Shown: one piece after another, positions 5,817 through 8,879 of the stretch | Position numbering within the stretch: the stretch's first letter is position 1 | How the letters are laid out: every line of letters begins with the position of its first letter | Source: Cryomorphaceae bacterium | Lineage (GTDB): Bacteria; Bacteroidota; Bacteroidia; Flavobacteriales; Schleiferiaceae | Direction: 5' to 3' | Length of the DNA: 8,879 nucleotides | Assembly: GCA_013911625.1 (NCBI GenBank) | Contig: JACESW010000039.1 | Span: 1 to 8,879 of the forward strand | The notes under the pieces: generated by a model | The model's database searches: none | Told to the model about the DNA's origin: nothing | Seen by the model: the letters and a program-made list of their open reading frames with translations, nothing else | Program-made: the position numbers and the translations under genes

Positions 5817-7942
5817 TATTTCAGGGGTTTTATATGCATTCTTAAGCTGTTCATCACAACACCAATACTGCTTATGCTCATGGCAATACTTGCGATCATC
5901 GGGGTCAATTTAATGCCAAATGTAGGGTAGAGCAAGCCAGCCGCTAAAGGAATGGCGACAACATTGTAGCCAAAGGCCCAAATGAGGTTACCTCGTAAGG
6001 TTTGTCTGAACTGTGCAGCCAAAGCGAAGTACCGTTTCAACCCAAGTACACCATCGCGCATCAGTACAACATCAGCACTCTGCTGCGCGGCCGCGGTAGC
6101 GGCCGCGAAACTCAGGCCTACATCCGCGGCGCTCAGCGCCGCGGTATCATTAATACCATCGCCTATCATCAAAACGGTACCCTTGCTTCTAAAGGCTTGT
6201 ACTTTTTCGACTTTTTCTATGGGCATCATTTCACCAAAGCTCTCTTGTAATCCCAGTTTTTGTCCTAGTGCTTCAACCACCGGGGTTTTATCCCCGGAGA
6301 GCAATACATTGTAGATGCCGAGTGTATTTGTATGCTGTATAATATCAACTGCACCTGTTGCCAATACATCATCAAACAATACCGTAATCAGGACATTAGT
6401 TTCATCAAAGAGTACTGCGGTGGTTTTCTCAGTAGCGACTTTTTGACCGGTGATTTCTTCACACCATGATGGCGAACCTAAGTGGTATACATTGCCGTCT
6501 ATTTTCCCTTGGATTCCTTTACCGGGCAAGGCTTTTAATCTTCTCACTTTCGGCAATCCTCCTTGAAAACCGAAGTGTTGTTTCATGCCTTCGTTCAATG
6601 GATGTGACCCGCCTTGGTTCAGGGCGATAAGTGTATTTTTAAAATTGGCCACATCCCCAGAAATGGCAACAACTGTGGGCTTGCCTATAGTTAAAGTACC
6701 TGTTTTGTCCCATAAAATGTGGTCTACCTTATGGGCCAATTCCAATGCACTCGCATTGCGAACGAGCATTCCTTTTCTCGCTGCTTTACCAGTGGCTGCT
6801 ACAATAGCTAGAGGAGTCGCAAGTCCAAGGGCACAAGGACAGGCAATAACCAGCACATTGATGGCAAATACTATACTCAATGGCTCTCCTATCAGAGCCC
6901 AGGCTATCCCTACAATAACACTCAATATCAAAATACTTGGCACGAAAATCTTCGAAATGCGATCGGTTAATTTCTCAATGGAAGTTTCTTGTTCTTGCGC
7001 CTGGAGAACAGCTTCAATGATGCCGCCTAGGGCAGAGGCCTTCCCCGTATTTACTACTTTAATAAGCAATAAACCTTCTCCGTTGACAGTGCCTGCCCAA
7101 ACCTCTGCCCCGGCGGTTTTAGCGACTGCCAATGGCTCACCAGTGAAGGTGCTTTCGTCGATGCTGGAGGTTCCTTCAACAACAATACCATCCACTGGGA
7201 TTTGCTCCCCTGGTTTCACTTGGACCACTTCATCTATTTCAAGTGTACTAACATCAACTTTAAGGGTAAGTCCATCGACCATCTTAGTTGCTACCTTGGG
7301 CTGAAGTGCTAGAAGACTTTCTACGGCCTTGCTGTTCTGCAATTTTCCCCGTTGTTCGAAGTATTTACCAATAAGTATGAAGGCAATGATGAGTCCGGCA
7401 CTTTCGAAATAGATCTCATGATTACCGCTCAAGAGATTGAACAAGGAATACCCAAAGGCGACAATACTGCCCAAACTCACCAGGGTGTCCATATTGGTCG
7501 CGCCCATCTTAGCGAGTGCAAAGGCTTTTGTATGAATTTTTCGGCCAAAATAACCACTGAGGACTACTGCTAATAATCCTTGAAGAGCGATCATAGGACT
7601 TTCTGTAGAATGGCTCATCCCTAAATAGAGCAATGGACCCGCGAACAGCACGGCTAGTAGAAGCTCTAACGCTTGTCTGCGCAATGCTTTTCGTTGCCTA
7701 TCGAACTGTATTTCCATGCCTACTTTTTCGCTCTCAAGCTGGTACCCGGCTTTGGCGAGGTTTGCTTTAAAAGCGGGTAAGTCCAAGAGTTCTTGGTCGA
7801 CCGTGGCTTTGAAGCTATGGCTGGCATAGCGAACCACAACATTTTCGAGACCTGGAGTGCCTTCAGCAATGGATGCTGCACTGTGCGCGCATCCTGCACA
7901 GGTCATTCCCGTTAATGTCCAATTCACTTCCATTTTTGCCAT
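5816..7942 (-). CDS. copA: Cu+-exporting P1B-type ATPase (CopA-like)
   Basis: This 708-residue inner-membrane pump couples ATP hydrolysis to the export of monovalent copper. In order it has: one N-terminal HMA domain with GMTCAGC (12-18; Cys15/Cys18); two leading membrane helices (about 90-134) and two more (about 149-195); the actuator domain with TGEP (267-270); the membrane metal site CPC (368-370); the phosphorylation motif DKTGTLT (412-418, Asp412); the nucleotide-domain His-Pro (447-448) and GKGIQG (474-479); the hinge GDGIND (594-599); and two last helices with Tyr-Asn (659-660), MSISS (688-692) and NSLRM. CPC, YN and MxxSS are the Cu+ (P1B-1) set. The ATG at 7942 is chosen; Met4 is possible. 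It heads the unit with the CopZ-like and glycosyltransferase genes. Oddly, the usual Gly-rich G-G-x-S/T-D stretch after the hinge reads AAATAAA. Confidence 0.94.
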   Translation of the reverse strand: MAKMEVNWTLTGMTCAGCAHSAASIAEGTPGLENVVVRYASHSFKATVDQELLDLPAFKANLAKAGYQLESEKVGMEIQFDRQRKALRRQALELLLAVLFAGPLLYLGMSHSTESPMIALQGLLAVVLSGYFGRKIHTKAFALAKMGATNMDTLVSLGSIVAFGYSLFNLLSGNHEIYFESAGLIIAFILIGKYFEQRGKLQNSKAVESLLALQPKVATKMVDGLTLKVDVSTLEIDEVVQVKPGEQIPVDGIVVEGTSSIDESTFTGEPLAVAKTAGAEVWAGTVNGEGLLLIKVVNTGKASALGGIIEAVLQAQEQETSIEKLTDRISKIFVPSILILSVIVGIAWALIGEPLSIVFAINVLVIACPCALGLATPLAIVAATGKAARKGMLVRNASALELAHKVDHILWDKTGTLTIGKPTVVAISGDVANFKNTLIALNQGGSHPLNEGMKQHFGFQGGLPKVRRLKALPGKGIQGKIDGNVYHLGSPSWCEEITGQKVATEKTTAVLFDETNVLITVLFDDVLATGAVDIIQHTNTLGIYNVLLSGDKTPVVEALGQKLGLQESFGEMMPIEKVEKVQAFRSKGTVLMIGDGINDTAALSAADVGLSFAAATAAAQQSADVVLMRDGVLGLKRYFALAAQFRQTLRGNLIWAFGYNVVAIPLAAGLLYPTFGIKLTPMIASIAMSISSIGVVMNSLRMHIKPLK
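6086..6107. repeat. GC-rich inverted repeat with two NotI-type octamers
   Basis: A perfect 9-base inverted repeat, CGCGGCCGC (6086-6094) and GCGGCCGCG (6099-6107), surrounds the spacer GGTA. Each arm contains GCGGCCGC, itself a palindrome. It lies in the ATPase gene and encodes the Ala-rich AAATAAA part. In RNA it would make a strong hairpin. It may simply reflect alanine codons GCG/GCC. Confidence 0.85.
6124..6144. repeat. GC-rich near-perfect palindrome in the ATPase gene
   Basis: CCGCGGCGCT (6124-6133) and AGCGCCGCGG (6135-6144) are exact inverted copies around one central C. It encodes the DTAALSAAD part right after the ATPase hinge motif, 16 bases from the preceding inverted repeat. A hairpin here would need to open its innermost pairs to form a loop. 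Confidence 0.85.
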
Positions 7943-7946
7943 CGAT

Positions 7947-7954
7947 CAAAGGTA
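7947..7954 (-). promoter_or_regulatory. candidate Bacteroidota -7 box upstream of the copper ATPase
   Basis: On the minus strand the sequence reads TACCTTTG, an exact match to the phylum's TAnnTTTG -7 consensus, 4 bases upstream of the ATG at 7942. I cannot find a TTTG/TTG -33 element at the usual distance. If used, transcription would begin at or very near the start codon, giving a leaderless or nearly leaderless message. The short match could be chance. Confidence 0.35.
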
Positions 7955-7975
7955 GTAAATGTAAGGACCTGCGTA

Positions 7976-7992
7976 TCTTAGGAGCACTAAGA
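7976..7992. repeat. small inverted repeat in the divergent ATPase-peptidase intergenic region
   Basis: TCTTAG (7976-7981) and CTAAGA (7987-7992) are inverted copies around GAGCA, ending 9 bases before the peptidase ATG. It could be an operator or a 5' leader hairpin, and a degenerate TATCTTAG -7-like box (7974-7981) overlaps it. Six-base arms are short enough to arise by chance. No copper-sensor operator pattern that I recognise is present. Confidence 0.4.
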
Positions 7993-8001
7993 AGTACCCG
8001 T

Positions 8002-8879
8002 ATGAACCCACTAATAGATTTCCCTCAGACTCCTTTTGGAAGTTTGGCTTTTGATACCATTGAGCCTGCACATTTTATGCCTGCTGCAGCGCACTGGATG
8101 AACGTTGCGCGAGAACGCATTTCGGCCATTACCTCAAATACCGAAGCGCCGACGTTCAGAAATACGTTGGTTCCTTTAGAGTTCGCCTCTAAAGAGCTTG
8201 GTGTGGTGAGCAGTTGCTTCTTTAACCTGAATAGCGCTGAAACCAACGAGGACATTCAATCGATTGCCCGAGAATTGAGTCCAAAATTGACGTTGTTTAA
8301 CAACGAGACCTTGCTCAATGAAGCCTTGTTTTTACGTATTAAAACGGTTTGGGAGAATCGAGAGGAGGAGCAATTGGATGCAGAAAGTGCACGATTACTC
8401 AAAGAGACCTATGAGGGTTTTGTGCGCAATGGAGCCTTGCTCAAAGGGCAGGAGCGTGAATCACTGAAGTCGATTAGTGAAAAATTGAGTAAGCTGTCGC
8501 TGTCCTTTGGCGAAAATGTTTTGAAAGAAACTCAGGCCTTTGAACTTCATGTAGCAGATGCCGAAGAGTTGGCAGGATTGCCAGAAGCTACCATTGCGAG
8601 CGCTGCTTCCTTGGCCAAGGAGAAGGGTAAGCAGGGTTATGTATTTGGTCTAGACATGCCTACCTACATCAGCATCATGAAGTACGCCGACAATGCTGCG
8701 CTTCGTGAAAAAATGTACCGCGCATATGGAACTAGAGCTGCCAAGGACAACGAGTACAACAATGAACAAAACATCCAAGAATTAGTAAATACACGTTTAG
8801 CAAAAGCCCAGTTGCTTGGCTTTGATTCTCATGCCGCGCTTACCTTGAGCAAACGCATGGCGAAAACTCCAGAGACGGT
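8002..8879 (+). CDS. M3-family oligopeptidase, OpdA/Dcp type (3' truncated)
   Basis: This is the first 292 residues of a zinc metallopeptidase of family M3 (oligopeptidase A / dipeptidyl carboxypeptidase type), which degrades short peptides in the cytoplasm. The N terminus, MNPLIDFPQTPFGSLAFDTIEPAHFMPAA split over residues 1-29, has the family's 'NPLL...PF...F..I.P.HF' opening. This is followed by the long helical region with TFRNTLVPLE (51-60), SARLLKETYEGFVRNGALL (about 128-146), LSKLSLSFGENVL, and the segment YVFGLDMPTYISIM...LREKMYRAYGTRA. It then reads LVNTRLAKAQLLGF. Full-length members have about 680 residues, so the catalytic HExxH half lies beyond the right edge. There is no signal peptide, which fits a cytoplasmic enzyme. 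The ATG at 8002 is supported by alignment to the family start; no in-frame ATG lies between it and the ATPase gene. It is transcribed divergently from the copper ATPase. Confidence 0.9.
   Translation, partial: MNPLIDFPQTPFGSLAFDTIEPAHFMPAAAHWMNVARERISAITSNTEAPTFRNTLVPLEFASKELGVVSSCFFNLNSAETNEDIQSIARELSPKLTLFNNETLLNEALFLRIKTVWENREEEQLDAESARLLKETYEGFVRNGALLKGQERESLKSISEKLSKLSLSFGENVLKETQAFELHVADAEELAGLPEATIASAASLAKEKGKQGYVFGLDMPTYISIMKYADNAALREKMYRAYGTRAAKDNEYNNEQNIQELVNTRLAKAQLLGFDSHAALTLSKRMAKTPET

Noticed and set aside
5590..5913. A + strand open frame of 107 codons crossing the glycosyltransferase, CopZ-like and ATPase junctions
   Set aside because: Antisense to three well-supported genes, Ser-rich and low in complexity, with no domain.
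6086..6107. The two NotI octamers as a cloning or assembly artefact
   Set aside because: The reading frame and segment length match the ATPase family through the region, so no linker insertion is needed to explain them.
6585..7304. A 239-codon open frame on the + strand
   Set aside because: It lies fully antisense to the copper ATPase, which has every family motif; the translation is Ser/Thr/Pro-rich with no recognisable domain, as expected from the reverse complement of a real gene.
8025..8255. A minus-strand open frame opposite the M3 peptidase
   Set aside because: The + strand frame here continues to the window edge with clear M3 family similarity; the minus frame is a shadow.
1..8879. 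Search for CRISPR arrays, insertion sequences, integrases, tRNAs, retrons or defence gene clusters
   Set aside because: I saw no regularly spaced direct repeats, transposase or reverse transcriptase motifs, or cloverleaf; the genes are ordinary Bacteroidota housekeeping and envelope functions.

Overview
The window looks like chromosomal core and near-core sequence from a member of the Bacteroidota, most likely a marine or freshwater Flavobacteriales-type bacterium. The main clue is a C-terminal type IX secretion sorting domain (motif NVYPNPSSG and a final GLYILSLRT...KWIKL stretch), a system found in this phylum. Supporting clues are weak or absent Shine-Dalgarno sequences, a TAnnTTTG-type -7 box, tightly packed genes and moderate GC content. 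I see no tRNA, rRNA, CRISPR array, insertion sequence, phage gene or toxin-antitoxin pair. No stretch longer than about 75 bases lacks a gene.

Layout. Positions 1-3960 (+) hold four closely packed genes: the 3' part of a secreted T9SS cargo protein, an RluA/RluD-type 23S rRNA pseudouridine synthase, a di-haem cytochrome c peroxidase/MauG-type lipoprotein, and a DUF1905-YdeI/OmdA-type protein. The last three overlap end to start, which suggests translational coupling. After a 72-base gap comes a separate + gene (4033-4584) for a small LPP20-like lipoprotein. It converges tail to tail, with a 10-base overlap, on a minus-strand unit read in the order 7942 to 4575: a Cu+-type P1B ATPase (copA-like), a 62-residue heavy-metal-associated (CopZ-like) protein, and a family-4-type glycosyltransferase. 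These three also abut or overlap by one base. Divergent from the ATPase, across 59 bases, the 5' part of an M3-family oligopeptidase (OpdA/Dcp type) starts at 8002 and runs off the right edge.

How they work together. The clearest functional pair is the copper-exporting ATPase with its small metal-binding partner. The glycosyltransferase seems to be co-transcribed with them, although no functional link is known to me. The rRNA modification, peroxidase and YdeI-like genes share a transcript rather than an obvious pathway.

No undescribed system is evident. The most interesting signals are structural. The lipoprotein gene's intrinsic terminator lies inside the coding sequence of the opposing glycosyltransferase, and a second hairpin covers both convergent stop codons. 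Two strong GC-rich palindromes lie 16 bases apart in the ATPase gene, next to and over a segment where the usual glycine-rich G-G-x-S/T-D motif has become alanine-rich.
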